From the NCBI GenBank assembly GCA_026390935.1, contig JAPLEZ010000153.1, positions 68,052 to 132,051 of the forward strand: a stretch of DNA of 64,000 nt, written 5' to 3'. The first letter of the stretch is position 1, and each line of letters opens with the position of its first letter. Of the stretch, positions 1-8,737 are shown piece by piece. The translations under genes and the position numbers were made by a program. A model generated the notes under the pieces. The model ran no database searches, was not told where the DNA came from, and saw only the letters and a program-made list of their open reading frames with translations. The DNA comes from Bacteroidota bacterium (lineage in GTDB: Bacteria; Bacteroidota; Bacteroidia; Flavobacteriales_C; GCA-002722245).

Positions 1-1198
1 CTTCTGCTTTGGCGTCGATATCAGGTTTTATTCCACCGCCGTCCATTACCGGTCGACCGTTTTTGGTTTTGAAAAACATCTTTAAAGAATCAGCAATGGT
101 GATAGCTTTTCCTTTGTCGTCTTTGTGCGCATAATCAATGGCTTGAATGCATCTGCCACTTGGAGTATAATACTTGGCAATGGTTACTTTCAACATTGAG
201 TTATAGCTCAATTTGTAAGTTCCTTGCACCAAACCTTTTCCATAAGATTTTTCGCCAATGATCACCGCTCTGTCGAGATCTTGCAAGCTGCCGCTCACAA
301 TTTCAGATGCTGAAGCAGAATGTTCATTGATTAAAATTGTTAGTGGAAGATTTGGCGCTATTGGCGTATTTAAAGTTTTTTTGGATTCACTGCTGTTGCT
401 GAATCTGCCTTTGGTTTCTACCACCAGAGTTCCTTTTTCCACAAAGAGATTCACGATGTCGATGGATTCTCTCAACAAACCGCCACCATTGTCGCGAAGG
501 TCGAAAATCAATCCTGCTAGCGGACCGTTTTTCTGTAGTTTTTCCAAAGCTTCTTTCACATCTTTGCCACATTTGTCGGTAAAGCTGTTGAGTTTGATAT
601 AGCCAACATTGTTTTTAAGCATACCATAATAAGGCACGCTTTTCATTTGAATTTCTTCGCGAGTGATTTCCATTTCAATGATGTCTGTTGTTCCAGGGCG
701 CTCAATTTTAAGTTTCACTTTGCTTCCCGGCTCACCTTTCAATATTTTACTTAAGTCGGCAGTAGATTTTCCTTTGGTAGATTCACCGCCCACTTCCAGT
801 ATTTTGTCGCCAGCGCGCAATCCTGCTTTTTGAGCTGGAAAACCTTCGTAAGGCTCAGAAATGATGATAGCTTCTCCTGCTTTATGAATGGTGGAACCAA
901 TGCCACCGTATTGTCCGGTAGTCATCAATTGAAAATCTTCAATTTCCGATTCCGGATAAAAATTTGTGTATGGGTCTAACGACTCCAGCATGGCGTCAAT
1001 ACCGGTTTTCATGAGTTTACCTGGATCTGTCTGGTCCACATAATGCAAATTCAGTTCGCGGTACATGGAAGCAAATATGTCGAGGTTTTTCGCCATTTCA
1101 AATCGGTCGGTATCGCTAGTAAACGCAACGCTGGTAAGCATCACAACAACAGAGATCCCTAGAAATAATTTGTTTTTTATTTTATTCATCATCATCAT
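1..1198 (-). CDS. S41 family C-terminal processing peptidase (CtpA-like), partial at window edge
   Basis: Reverse-strand reading from an ATG cluster at about 1187-1198 gives MMMNKIKNKLFLGISVVVMLTSVAF...YGGIGSTIHKAGEAIIISEPYEGFPAQKAGLRAGDKILEVGG (PDZ)...LIFDLRDNGGGLLRESIDIVNLF...ILINEHSASASEIVSGSLQDLDRAVIIGEKSYGKGLVQG (S41 catalytic region). Open to window start; not in the supplied ORF list. Confidence 0.9.
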   Translation of the reverse strand, partial: MMMMNKIKNKLFLGISVVVMLTSVAFTSDTDRFEMAKNLDIFASMYRELNLHYVDQTDPGKLMKTGIDAMLESLDPYTNFYPESEIEDFQLMTTGQYGGIGSTIHKAGEAIIISEPYEGFPAQKAGLRAGDKILEVGGESTKGKSTADLSKILKGEPGSKVKLKIERPGTTDIIEMEITREEIQMKSVPYYGMLKNNVGYIKLNSFTDKCGKDVKEALEKLQKNGPLAGLIFDLRDNGGGLLRESIDIVNLFVEKGTLVVETKGRFSNSSESKKTLNTPIAPNLPLTILINEHSASASEIVSGSLQDLDRAVIIGEKSYGKGLVQGTYKLSYNSMLKVTIAKYYTPSGRCIQAIDYAHKDDKGKAITIADSLKMFFKTKNGRPVMDGGGIKPDIDAKAE

Positions 1199-1232
1199 CT
1201 TTTTTCTTTTGACTTTTAACTTTTTCCTTTTT

Positions 1233-1457
1233 TTAAGGCACTGGGTCATATCCTTTTCCTCCCCAAGGGTGGCAGCTAAGGATGCGTTTTAAAGATAACC
1301 AACTCCCACGAAAAATGCCATGTTTTTTTAAGGCATCTACTGCATAATTGGAGCAAGTAGGATCATATCGACACTTGGCACCAAGGAAGGGAGAAATCAT
1401 TCCTTGATACAAACGGACCATTCCAATCAATATTTTCAAGACCAGTTTACGCAACAT
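1233..1457 (-). CDS. yidD: Membrane protein insertion efficiency factor YidD
   Basis: 74 aa with [35 protein letters not shown]...[13 protein letters not shown], typical of YidD; next to rnpA. Confidence 0.95.
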   Translation of the reverse strand: MLRKLVLKILIGMVRLYQGMISPFLGAKCRYDPTCSNYAVDALKKHGIFRGSWLSLKRILSCHPWGGKGYDPVP

Positions 1458-1836
1458 TTTTTTTCAGTTGTTCTATCAGGGCAATCATTTTGTTTTCAAT
1501 GTTCTCGTAAGTTAATTCTTCTTTTGCGACATAGATCAACAATAGAGAAATTTTCACGTTTTTTTCATTCAATGTCAAATATAATGAAGCTTTGTTTTTT
1601 CTGTAAGCCTCGCGCACCTTTCTTTTTATGCTATTTCTATCGTGTGCTTTTCTGAAGCTTTTTTTTGGAACAGCCACACACATTTGTACTGGGAATTTGG
1701 ACGCTGTGACTGAAACCGCGGTATCCCAAAGGGCTTTAAATGGGAAGCCATTTTGCACCTTTCCTTTTTCAAAAAGGTGGGTGATGATTTTCCTGCTGCT
1801 TAATCTTTCGCTTTTTCGAAACGTTTGTCGCTCCAT
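1447..1836 (-). CDS. rnpA: Ribonuclease P protein component
   Basis: 129 aa basic protein, [29 protein letters not shown] matches the RnpA RNA-binding motif; overlaps yidD start. Confidence 0.93.
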   Translation of the reverse strand: MERQTFRKSERLSSRKIITHLFEKGKVQNGFPFKALWDTAVSVTASKFPVQMCVAVPKKSFRKAHDRNSIKRKVREAYRKNKASLYLTLNEKNVKISLLLIYVAKEELTYENIENKMIALIEQLKKNVA

Positions 1837-1866
1837 TTGCCAAGATTAATGAAAATAACTATTGTC

Positions 1867-1924
1867 TCCCACAGATTACACAGATTTTCACAGAGTTCTG
1901 TGTTGATCTGTGGAATCTGTGGGA
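1867..1924. repeat. Imperfect inverted repeat in the rnpA/yebC divergent intergenic region
   Basis: Arms TCCCACAGATTACACAGAT (1867-1885) and ATCTGTGGAATCTGTGGGA (1906-1924), 18/19 complementary; inner CACAGA/TCTGTG also pairs. Confidence 0.8.
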
Positions 1925-1969
1925 AATATTTTGTTTTTTTTATCTTAGCTCCCTTCATAAAAATATTTC

Positions 1970-2677
1970 ATGGGAAGAGCATTTGAATTTCGCAAAGCAA
2001 GAAAATTTAAACGATGGGCACACATGGCCCGCACGTTTACACGCATAGGTAAGGATATCGTAATGGCGGTGAAGTCGGGCGGACCCGATCCCGACAGTAA
2101 CGCACGTTTGCGTGCCATCATGCAAAACGCCAAGGCAGCCAATATGCCTAAGGACAACGTTCTGCGCGCCATTAAAAATGCTTCTGATAAAGATGTTTCC
2201 GACTATAAAGAAATTTTGTACGAAGGTTATGCAGCCCATGGTATTGCCGTGTTGGTGGAAACCGCTACCAACAATCACGTGCGCACTGTAGCCAATATTC
2301 GCAGTTACTTCAATAAATGCAACGGAACTCTTGGAACATCAGGTTCCGTAGTGTTTATGTTTGATCATACCTGCAATTTCAAAATCAAAAAAAATGACCT
2401 CGATCCAGAAGAATTGGAGTTGGAATTGATTGATTATGGAATTGATGAAATATTTGTAGAAGAGGATCATATTCTTATTTACGGTCCGTTTGAAAGCTTC
2501 GGAAGCATACAAGGAGCGCTGGAAGCCAAAGGAATTGAAATAGAGACTTCAGGTTTTGAGCGCATTCCGAATGTGACTAAAAAACTTACTCCCGAAGAAG
2601 AGGAAGATGTAAATAAGCTGCTGGAGAAAATTGAGGAGGATGACGATGTGCAGAATGTTTATACCACGATGGGGTAG
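1970..2677 (+). CDS. yebC: YebC/PmpR family transcriptional/translational regulator
   Basis: 235 aa: MGRAFEFRKARKFKRWAHMARTFTRIGKDIVMAVKSGGPDPDSNARLRAIMQNAKAANMPKDNVLRAIKNA. Confidence 0.95.
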   Translation: MGRAFEFRKARKFKRWAHMARTFTRIGKDIVMAVKSGGPDPDSNARLRAIMQNAKAANMPKDNVLRAIKNASDKDVSDYKEILYEGYAAHGIAVLVETATNNHVRTVANIRSYFNKCNGTLGTSGSVVFMFDHTCNFKIKKNDLDPEELELELIDYGIDEIFVEEDHILIYGPFESFGSIQGALEAKGIEIETSGFERIPNVTKKLTPEEEEDVNKLLEKIEEDDDVQNVYTTMG

Positions 2678-2697
2678 CATCATTTTCAAGAGTATAT

Positions 2698-2727
2698 AAT
2701 AAGGTGGAGTTTTTATTCCACCTTATT
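2698..2727. terminator. Bidirectional intrinsic terminator between convergent yebC and M3 peptidase genes
   Basis: AATAAGGTGGA (2698-2708) / TCCACCTTATT (2717-2727) perfect stem followed by T-run; A/T-rich both sides. Confidence 0.75.
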
Positions 2728-4401
2728 TTTTTCTATATAACTCTGAACTTCATTGCTGATTTCAATTAGCACCGCTTCGTTAAATGGGTTTTTTAGTCCC
2801 GCTTTTGTTAACAGATTGATAAATGAGTCACTGCCCCCCATTCTGCATAAAGCAAGATATTTCTCCCACGCTTTGTTTGCGTCCTTTCGACTCTCTAACC
2901 AAAACTGGTAGGCGCAAACTTGCGCTAGAGCATAATCAATGTAATAAAATGGAAAATGGTACAAATGCAATTGTCGCTGCCATTGGCGGCCAGAATTGAG
3001 ATAGGGACTTGAGCTGTTGGTGCGGTATGGCAAATATTTAGATTCTATTTCTAGCCACATTTTATTCCTTACCGCTGGAGTAACTTCATGGTTTTCATAA
3101 ATCCAATGTTGGAATTCGTCGATGGCTGCACCATACGGCAAGAAAAGAAGTTGATTTGACAAATGGGAATATTTGAATTTTTCAGTTTCTTCTTCAAAGA
3201 ATTCATTCATCCAAGGCCATGTCAAAAATTCCATGCTCATTGAATGTATTTCACAGGCATCAGTGGTAGGCCAATAATATTCTGGCAATGGTTGGTTCAT
3301 GCTGCAATATACCTGGAAAGCATGACCAATTTCGTGCGTTAAAACCAATACGTCACCATCAGTGCCGTTGAAGTTAGAAAAGATATATGGAGAGGGGTAG
3401 CTTTCAATGAAAGTGCAATAGCCACCAGCTGCTTTTCCAGGTTTGCTTTCTAAATCCATCATTTTGTTTTTGCTCATAAAACTGAAGAATTCAGCGCTTT
3501 CGGGAGCGAGCTCATTATACATTTTCTGGGCTTTTTCTGTGATCCACTTTGCACCTCCTTTTGGTGTCGCATTTCCTGATTGGAAATTGAAGAACCAATC
3601 GTAATATTCAGGTTTTTCTAAATTTATTCTTGTTGCTTGCTGTTGTTTAAGTTGAGCAGTAACCGGACAAATATGCTTGTGTATAGAGTCGCGAAATCCC
3701 TTTACTTCCTCCGGACCATAATCGGTCCGGTTTAACCGTTTATATGCCAATTCTGTATAATTTTTAAAGCCAAGTTGCACCGCAATTTTATGTCGGATTT
3801 TAACTAAATCATCAAAAATCACATCAAACTCATTTCCTCTCTCCGCGTACCAGCTATGTCCTGCATCGGCTGCAGATTTTCGTACACTTCTATCCTTATT
3901 TACAGAATGGGCTCCGAGTTGAGACATGGTTAATTTTTCTCCTTTGAATTCAATTTCCGCGGAGGCTTGCAATTTGCTGTATTTGGTCACTAACTCATTT
4001 TCTTTTACGAGATCTGATAGAATTGTATCATTAAAAGTTTTGAGCGTACAATCCACTTTTTTTAGAAAGTAATCACCGAATTCTTCATTGATTTCTTTTA
4101 TGAATTTTGAACCAACAATTATTTTGTAAAAGTCGTTGATCAACTGCTCGAACAATGGAATATTCTCATTAAAAAAGGTATTTTCTTGAGAATAGAAATC
4201 ATCTTTGGTATTTATGGAATGCCTGATGCTGTTTGTTGTTCGCGCCGATTCAAATTCTTTTCTTAAGAGATTTATTTTTTTAAATACTGAAATAAATGCA
4301 GCGTATTCTTCAGCTTTTTTTAATTCTACAAACAGTTGAGAAAATTGATTCTTCAACGTTTGCATAGCAGGTCGATGATAAGGAAAAGAATGAAAATCCA
4401 T
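2713..4401 (-). CDS. M3 family oligoendopeptidase (PepF-like)
   Basis: 562 aa with VLVLTHEIGHAFQ (HExxH-type site) and M3 features throughout. Confidence 0.9.
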   Translation of the reverse strand: MDFHSFPYHRPAMQTLKNQFSQLFVELKKAEEYAAFISVFKKINLLRKEFESARTTNSIRHSINTKDDFYSQENTFFNENIPLFEQLINDFYKIIVGSKFIKEINEEFGDYFLKKVDCTLKTFNDTILSDLVKENELVTKYSKLQASAEIEFKGEKLTMSQLGAHSVNKDRSVRKSAADAGHSWYAERGNEFDVIFDDLVKIRHKIAVQLGFKNYTELAYKRLNRTDYGPEEVKGFRDSIHKHICPVTAQLKQQQATRINLEKPEYYDWFFNFQSGNATPKGGAKWITEKAQKMYNELAPESAEFFSFMSKNKMMDLESKPGKAAGGYCTFIESYPSPYIFSNFNGTDGDVLVLTHEIGHAFQVYCSMNQPLPEYYWPTTDACEIHSMSMEFLTWPWMNEFFEEETEKFKYSHLSNQLLFLPYGAAIDEFQHWIYENHEVTPAVRNKMWLEIESKYLPYRTNSSSPYLNSGRQWQRQLHLYHFPFYYIDYALAQVCAYQFWLESRKDANKAWEKYLALCRMGGSDSFINLLTKAGLKNPFNEAVLIEISNEVQSYIEKNKVE

Positions 4402-4646
4402 TGAAATCAGGTTTAGGTTGGTGCTCCAAACTTAATTAATTTGTCGCTATAGCAAAAAAACGAGTACTAAAAGCAGGCTTAAAGTCGGTATTTTCTCCTA
4501 GCCCTTCGTTTATAAATTCCCCTTACGTAATTAACAATTTCACCGACTTTTCAACAATCCTGAAAATAGGCTAGGTATTAATTGAAAAGCCCCCCGCGTT
4601 TTGATAACATTGTACTTTGTTTTCAACCCTATTCACAGCATACAAA

Positions 4647-6170
4647 ATGAGCGAGTTAAGAAAAATTGAAGGAGCGTTGATTTCCGTGTTTGACAAGGAT
4701 AATCTGGAGCCGATAGTTAAAGAATTACATAAATTGGGTGTGATCCTGTACTCAACAGGCGGTACCCAAAGTTTTATTGAAGAGCTGGATATCCCTGTGG
4801 TACCAGTGGAAGACCTGACTTCTTATCCATCTATTTTGGGCGGAAGAGTAAAGACTTTACACCCTAAAGTTTTTGGTGGAATATTAGGTAGAAGAGGTTT
4901 GCAATCAGATGTTGCGCAGTTGGAACAATACGAAATTCCTGCTATTGATTTAGTGATTGTGGATTTATATCCTTTCGAAAAAACTGTTGCTTCTGGTGCT
5001 TCGCACGAAGATATCATTGAAAAAATCGACATCGGTGGAATCTCTTTGATCCGCGCCGCTGCTAAAAATCATAAAGATGTGGTGATCGTTCCGTCAAAGG
5101 AGCAATATCCTACGTTGCTCACTTTGCTGAAAGAAAAACAAGGATTTACTGATATTGAAGATCGCAAAGCATTGGCTAAAGCGGCATTCAACGTGAGTTC
5201 TCACTACGATACTGCTATTTTCAACTATTTCAACCAAGAGGAAGAAGTGGTTTTTAAACAATCTATAAGCGAATCAAAAGTTTTGCGTTACGGTGAAAAT
5301 CCTCATCAAAAAGGATTTTTCTTCGGAAAAATGGAAGACATGTTTGAGCAAGTGCAAGGCAAGGAACTGAGCTACAACAATCTTTTAGATGTTGACGCTG
5401 CAGTGAATTTAATTGCTGAATTTACTGACACCACTTTCGCTATTTTAAAACACAATAATGCATGTGGGGTTGCTACTCGACCAACTGTTTTAGAAGCATG
5501 GACAGCTGCTTTGGCTGGTGATCCGGTTTCGGCTTTCGGTGGTGTTTTGATCACCAACGTGAAAGTGGATAAAGCTACCGCTGAAGAAGTAAGTAAATTA
5601 TTTTTTGAAGTCATCATCGCTCCTGCTTACGATGCCGCAGCCACTGAAATACTGAAACAGAAAAAAAACAGAATCATCCTGATTCAAAAACCAATCGCAT
5701 TGCCGAAGCAACAATTTCGTACTGCGTTGAATGGTGTGTTGGTTCAAGACAAAGATTCAGTGATGGAAGGTGAAAAAGATTTGACACCTGCAACCGATAA
5801 AAAAGCAACTGCGCAGGAAATTGCCGATCTTTTGTTTGCTGCAAAAATCTGCAAACACACAAAATCAAACACCATCGTTTTCGCAAAAAATAATACTTTG
5901 CTTTCTAGCGGAACAGGACAAACTTCCCGCGTGGATGCTTTGCGACAGGCTGTTGTTAAAGCAAATGAATTTGGATTTTCTTTGCAGGGTGCTGTAATGG
6001 CTTCTGATGCATTTTTTCCTTTCCCTGATTGTGTGCAACTGGCGAAAGAAGCTGGAATCACAGCCGTTATTCAACCAGGTGGTTCAATTAAAGATCAGGA
6101 GTCTATCGACTATTGCAATAAAAACGGAGTAGCAATGGTGATCACAGGAATCCGACATTTTAAACACTAA
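4647..6170 (+). CDS. purH: Bifunctional AICAR transformylase/IMP cyclohydrolase PurH
   Basis: ALISVFDKDNLEPIVKELHKLGVILYSTGGTQ, LRYGENPHQKGFFF, HNNACGVA, DAFFPFPDCVQLAKEAGITAVIQPGGSIKDQESIDYCN. Start chosen at MSELRK inside the ORF. Confidence 0.96.
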   Translation: MSELRKIEGALISVFDKDNLEPIVKELHKLGVILYSTGGTQSFIEELDIPVVPVEDLTSYPSILGGRVKTLHPKVFGGILGRRGLQSDVAQLEQYEIPAIDLVIVDLYPFEKTVASGASHEDIIEKIDIGGISLIRAAAKNHKDVVIVPSKEQYPTLLTLLKEKQGFTDIEDRKALAKAAFNVSSHYDTAIFNYFNQEEEVVFKQSISESKVLRYGENPHQKGFFFGKMEDMFEQVQGKELSYNNLLDVDAAVNLIAEFTDTTFAILKHNNACGVATRPTVLEAWTAALAGDPVSAFGGVLITNVKVDKATAEEVSKLFFEVIIAPAYDAAATEILKQKKNRIILIQKPIALPKQQFRTALNGVLVQDKDSVMEGEKDLTPATDKKATAQEIADLLFAAKICKHTKSNTIVFAKNNTLLSSGTGQTSRVDALRQAVVKANEFGFSLQGAVMASDAFFPFPDCVQLAKEAGITAVIQPGGSIKDQESIDYCNKNGVAMVITGIRHFKH

Positions 6171-6178
6171 ATATTGGT

Positions 6179-6233
6179 TCAATGTTCAATGTTGAATGTT
6201 CAAGGTTAGCTGACATTCAACATTGAACATTGA
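6179..6233. repeat. Perfect 21-bp inverted repeat made of TTCAATG heptamers
   Basis: TCAATGTTCAATGTTGAATGT (6179-6199) and ACATTCAACATTGAACATTGA (6213-6233); loop 13 nt. Confidence 0.9.
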
Positions 6234-6250
6234 TCTTTAAACTTGAAATT

Positions 6251-7279
6251 ATGGGATTATTTAGCTTTCTTACACAAGAAATTGCGATTGACTTAGGTAC
6301 TGCCAATACTCTGATCATTGAAAATGACAAAGTGGTGGTGGATGAGCCGTCGATCATTGCGATGAACCGCATTACCGGTGAGGTAATGGCTATCGGTAAA
6401 AAAGCAATGCAGATGCACGGTAAAACCCACGAAAACATTAAAACTATTCGTCCGCTGAAAGATGGTGTTATTGCCGATTTTCACGCTGCCGAAGAGATGA
6501 TTCGCGGGTTTATCAAAATGATCAATTTGAACCGCCGAAGAATGTTTGGTCCATCCAATATTCGTATGGTAATTTGTATACCATCAGGTATTACTGAAGT
6601 TGAAAAGCGCGCTGTAAAAGATTCAGCAGAACATGCTGGAGCTAAAGAAGTTCGTTTGATTCAGGAGCCTATGGCTGCTGCGATTGGTATTGGTATCGAC
6701 GTGGAAGAGCCAATGGGTAACATGGTGATTGACATCGGTGGTGGTACTAGCGAAATTGCGGTAATCGCATTGGGTGGTATTGTTTGCGACAAATCTATTC
6801 GTGTTGCAGGAGATGAATTCACTCAAGACATTGAAGATTACATGCGTCGTCAACACAACATTTTAGTTGGAGAAAGAACGGCCGAAAGAATTAAAATTGA
6901 AGTGGGTGCTGCATTGCCTGAATTGGACAATCCGCCACCTGATTTCGCAGTTCACGGTCGCGACTTAATGACTGGTATCCCTAAAGAAATTACAGTTTCA
7001 TATTCGGAGATCGCACACTGTTTGGATAAATCTATTTCAAAAATTGAAGCCGCTATTTTAAGTGCATTGGAGATGACTCCTCCTGAACTTTCTGCAGATA
7101 TTTTCCGCACCGGAATTTATTTGGCTGGTGGTGGATCTATGTTGAGAGGTTTGGACAAACGTATTTCCAAAAAAACAAAGTTGCCAGTTCACGTTGCTGA
7201 AGATCCTTTGAGAGCTGTGGCAAGAGGTACAGGCATCGCTTTGAAAAACTTCGACAGGTTCCCATTCTTAATCAAGTAA
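6251..7279 (+). CDS. mreB: Rod shape-determining protein MreB
   Basis: MGLFSFLTQEIAIDLGTANTLI...NMVIDIGGGTSEIAVIALGGIV...YLAGGGSMLRGLDKRIS; first gene of mreBCD-mrdA-rodA. Confidence 0.97.
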   Translation: MGLFSFLTQEIAIDLGTANTLIIENDKVVVDEPSIIAMNRITGEVMAIGKKAMQMHGKTHENIKTIRPLKDGVIADFHAAEEMIRGFIKMINLNRRRMFGPSNIRMVICIPSGITEVEKRAVKDSAEHAGAKEVRLIQEPMAAAIGIGIDVEEPMGNMVIDIGGGTSEIAVIALGGIVCDKSIRVAGDEFTQDIEDYMRRQHNILVGERTAERIKIEVGAALPELDNPPPDFAVHGRDLMTGIPKEITVSYSEIAHCLDKSISKIEAAILSALEMTPPELSADIFRTGIYLAGGGSMLRGLDKRISKKTKLPVHVAEDPLRAVARGTGIALKNFDRFPFLIK

Positions 7280-7283
7280 ATTA

Positions 7284-7370
7284 AGTTCAATGTTCAAGGT
7301 TCAATGTTCAAAGTTAGCACTATCTGTTGCAACTCCGGAACTATGAACTTTGAACATTAAACATTGAACT
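7284..7370. repeat. Heptamer-based inverted repeat between mreB and mreC
   Basis: Left AGTTCAATGTTCAAGGTTCAATGTTCAAAGTT (7284-7315), right AACTTTGAACATTAAACATTGAACT; inner 13-bp arms 7303-7315/7346-7358 perfect. Confidence 0.85.
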
Positions 7371-7376
7371 AATAGC

Positions 7377-8225
7377 ATGAAGAACTTATTAGCAATTCTT
7401 TATAAAAATCACCTGCTACTGCTTTTTCTTTTTCTTGAAATTACTGCCGTTACTTTTGCTATTCAGCACAATAATTTTCAACGCGCTTCCTTTATCAATT
7501 CTGCATCATACATCACTGGTAATACCTATGAAGTGATGAATAATTTTGATTCCTATATGGACTTGAAGGAAAAAAATAAATTGCTGGCCGATTCTTTAGC
7601 AAAGTTAAAAGGGCAAACTTTAAGTGCGTATTTAAAAAAGGATACATCGATTACAAAAGTGAGCGACACGCTCTATAAACAAAGGTATACTTATATTACT
7701 GCGGAGGTGTTGCATCAAACCATTCATAAAGTAAATAATTTTTTAACGCTCAATAAAGGAAGCGAGGATGGTATTGAAGTGGACATGGCTGTGCTGGGTG
7801 TGAATGGTGTGGTAGGAAAAGTGAATGGCGTCACAAGTAATTTTTGTTCTGTACTTTCATTGCTTAACAGTCAGAGTTCTCTTTCCTGTAAATTCAAAAA
7901 AAATAATGCTCTAGGTTCATTGGTGTGGAATGGAAAAATGCAAAGTGGACTTACTTACCGACAGGCTTTGCTGGTGGATGTGCCACTCACCACAAAAGTT
8001 ACTGTTGGAGATACCGTTGTCACCTCTGGTTTTTCTGATAATTTTCCAGGAGGGATTCCTGTTGGAAAAGTTGTGGATTTTAAAATTGAGGATGAAGGAC
8101 AATCGCAGGAAGTAAGGCTTGAGCTTTTTTTAGATTTCAATATTCTTGATCATGTTTTTATTGTGCGTGATATATTCCGTCAAGAAAAGGATTCGTTGCA
8201 TATTAAATATCAAAACGCCAACTGA
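7377..8225 (+). CDS. mreC: Rod shape-determining protein MreC
   Basis: N-terminal TM, coiled region, ...NNFLTLNKGSEDGIEVDMAVLGVNGVVGKV... MreC beta-domain; between mreB and mreD. Confidence 0.93.
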   Translation: MKNLLAILYKNHLLLLFLFLEITAVTFAIQHNNFQRASFINSASYITGNTYEVMNNFDSYMDLKEKNKLLADSLAKLKGQTLSAYLKKDTSITKVSDTLYKQRYTYITAEVLHQTIHKVNNFLTLNKGSEDGIEVDMAVLGVNGVVGKVNGVTSNFCSVLSLLNSQSSLSCKFKKNNALGSLVWNGKMQSGLTYRQALLVDVPLTTKVTVGDTVVTSGFSDNFPGGIPVGKVVDFKIEDEGQSQEVRLELFLDFNILDHVFIVRDIFRQEKDSLHIKYQNAN

Positions 8226-8737
8226 TGTTAGAGCAATTACCAAGATATATTATCGCTTTTTTGCTCCTTGTTTATTGTCAGGTGGTGGTGTTCAATTACA
8301 TCCATTTTTCCAATGTCATCAGCACTTATCCTTACATATTGTTTTTGCTTCTTTTGCCCAGCAACACCAATACTGCACTGTCGTTGGCATTGGCTTTTGT
8401 ACTTGGAATTACTGTAGATTATTTTTCTGATGCTGGTGGAATGCATGCTGCTGCTTGTGTACCCATCGCATACATTCGTCCCTTTATTTTGCGCACTGTT
8501 GGTACTGAAAGTAAAAAAGATAATTACACTCCAACTATCAAGGATTTGGGATTTAATCGCTACGTGATGTATGCTGCAATTATGGTTTTGATTCATCATA
8601 CTATTCTGTTTTATTTTGAGGCATTTGAGTTTTCTCTTTTCTTCAGCACTTTTCTAAAAATGTTAGGTAGTTCAGTGTTGACTTTAATTTTCATTGTTCT
8701 GCTCCAATACATTTTCATTAAAGAACCAGGCAAGTGA
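8225..8737 (+). CDS. mreD: Rod shape-determining protein MreD
   Basis: 170 aa multi-TM protein; overlaps mreC stop and mrdA start. Confidence 0.85.
   Translation: MLEQLPRYIIAFLLLVYCQVVVFNYIHFSNVISTYPYILFLLLLPSNTNTALSLALAFVLGITVDYFSDAGGMHAAACVPIAYIRPFILRTVGTESKKDNYTPTIKDLGFNRYVMYAAIMVLIHHTILFYFEAFEFSLFFSTFLKMLGSSVLTLIFIVLLQYIFIKEPGK

Noticed and set aside
387-572. Short ORFs on both strands within 258-602
   Set aside because: Lie inside the clear minus-strand S41 peptidase reading frame (open to the window edge); overlapping frames are spurious.
5372-6074. Several 60-105 aa antisense ORFs within purH
   Set aside because: Antisense or shadow frames of a highly conserved gene, no plausible protein motifs.
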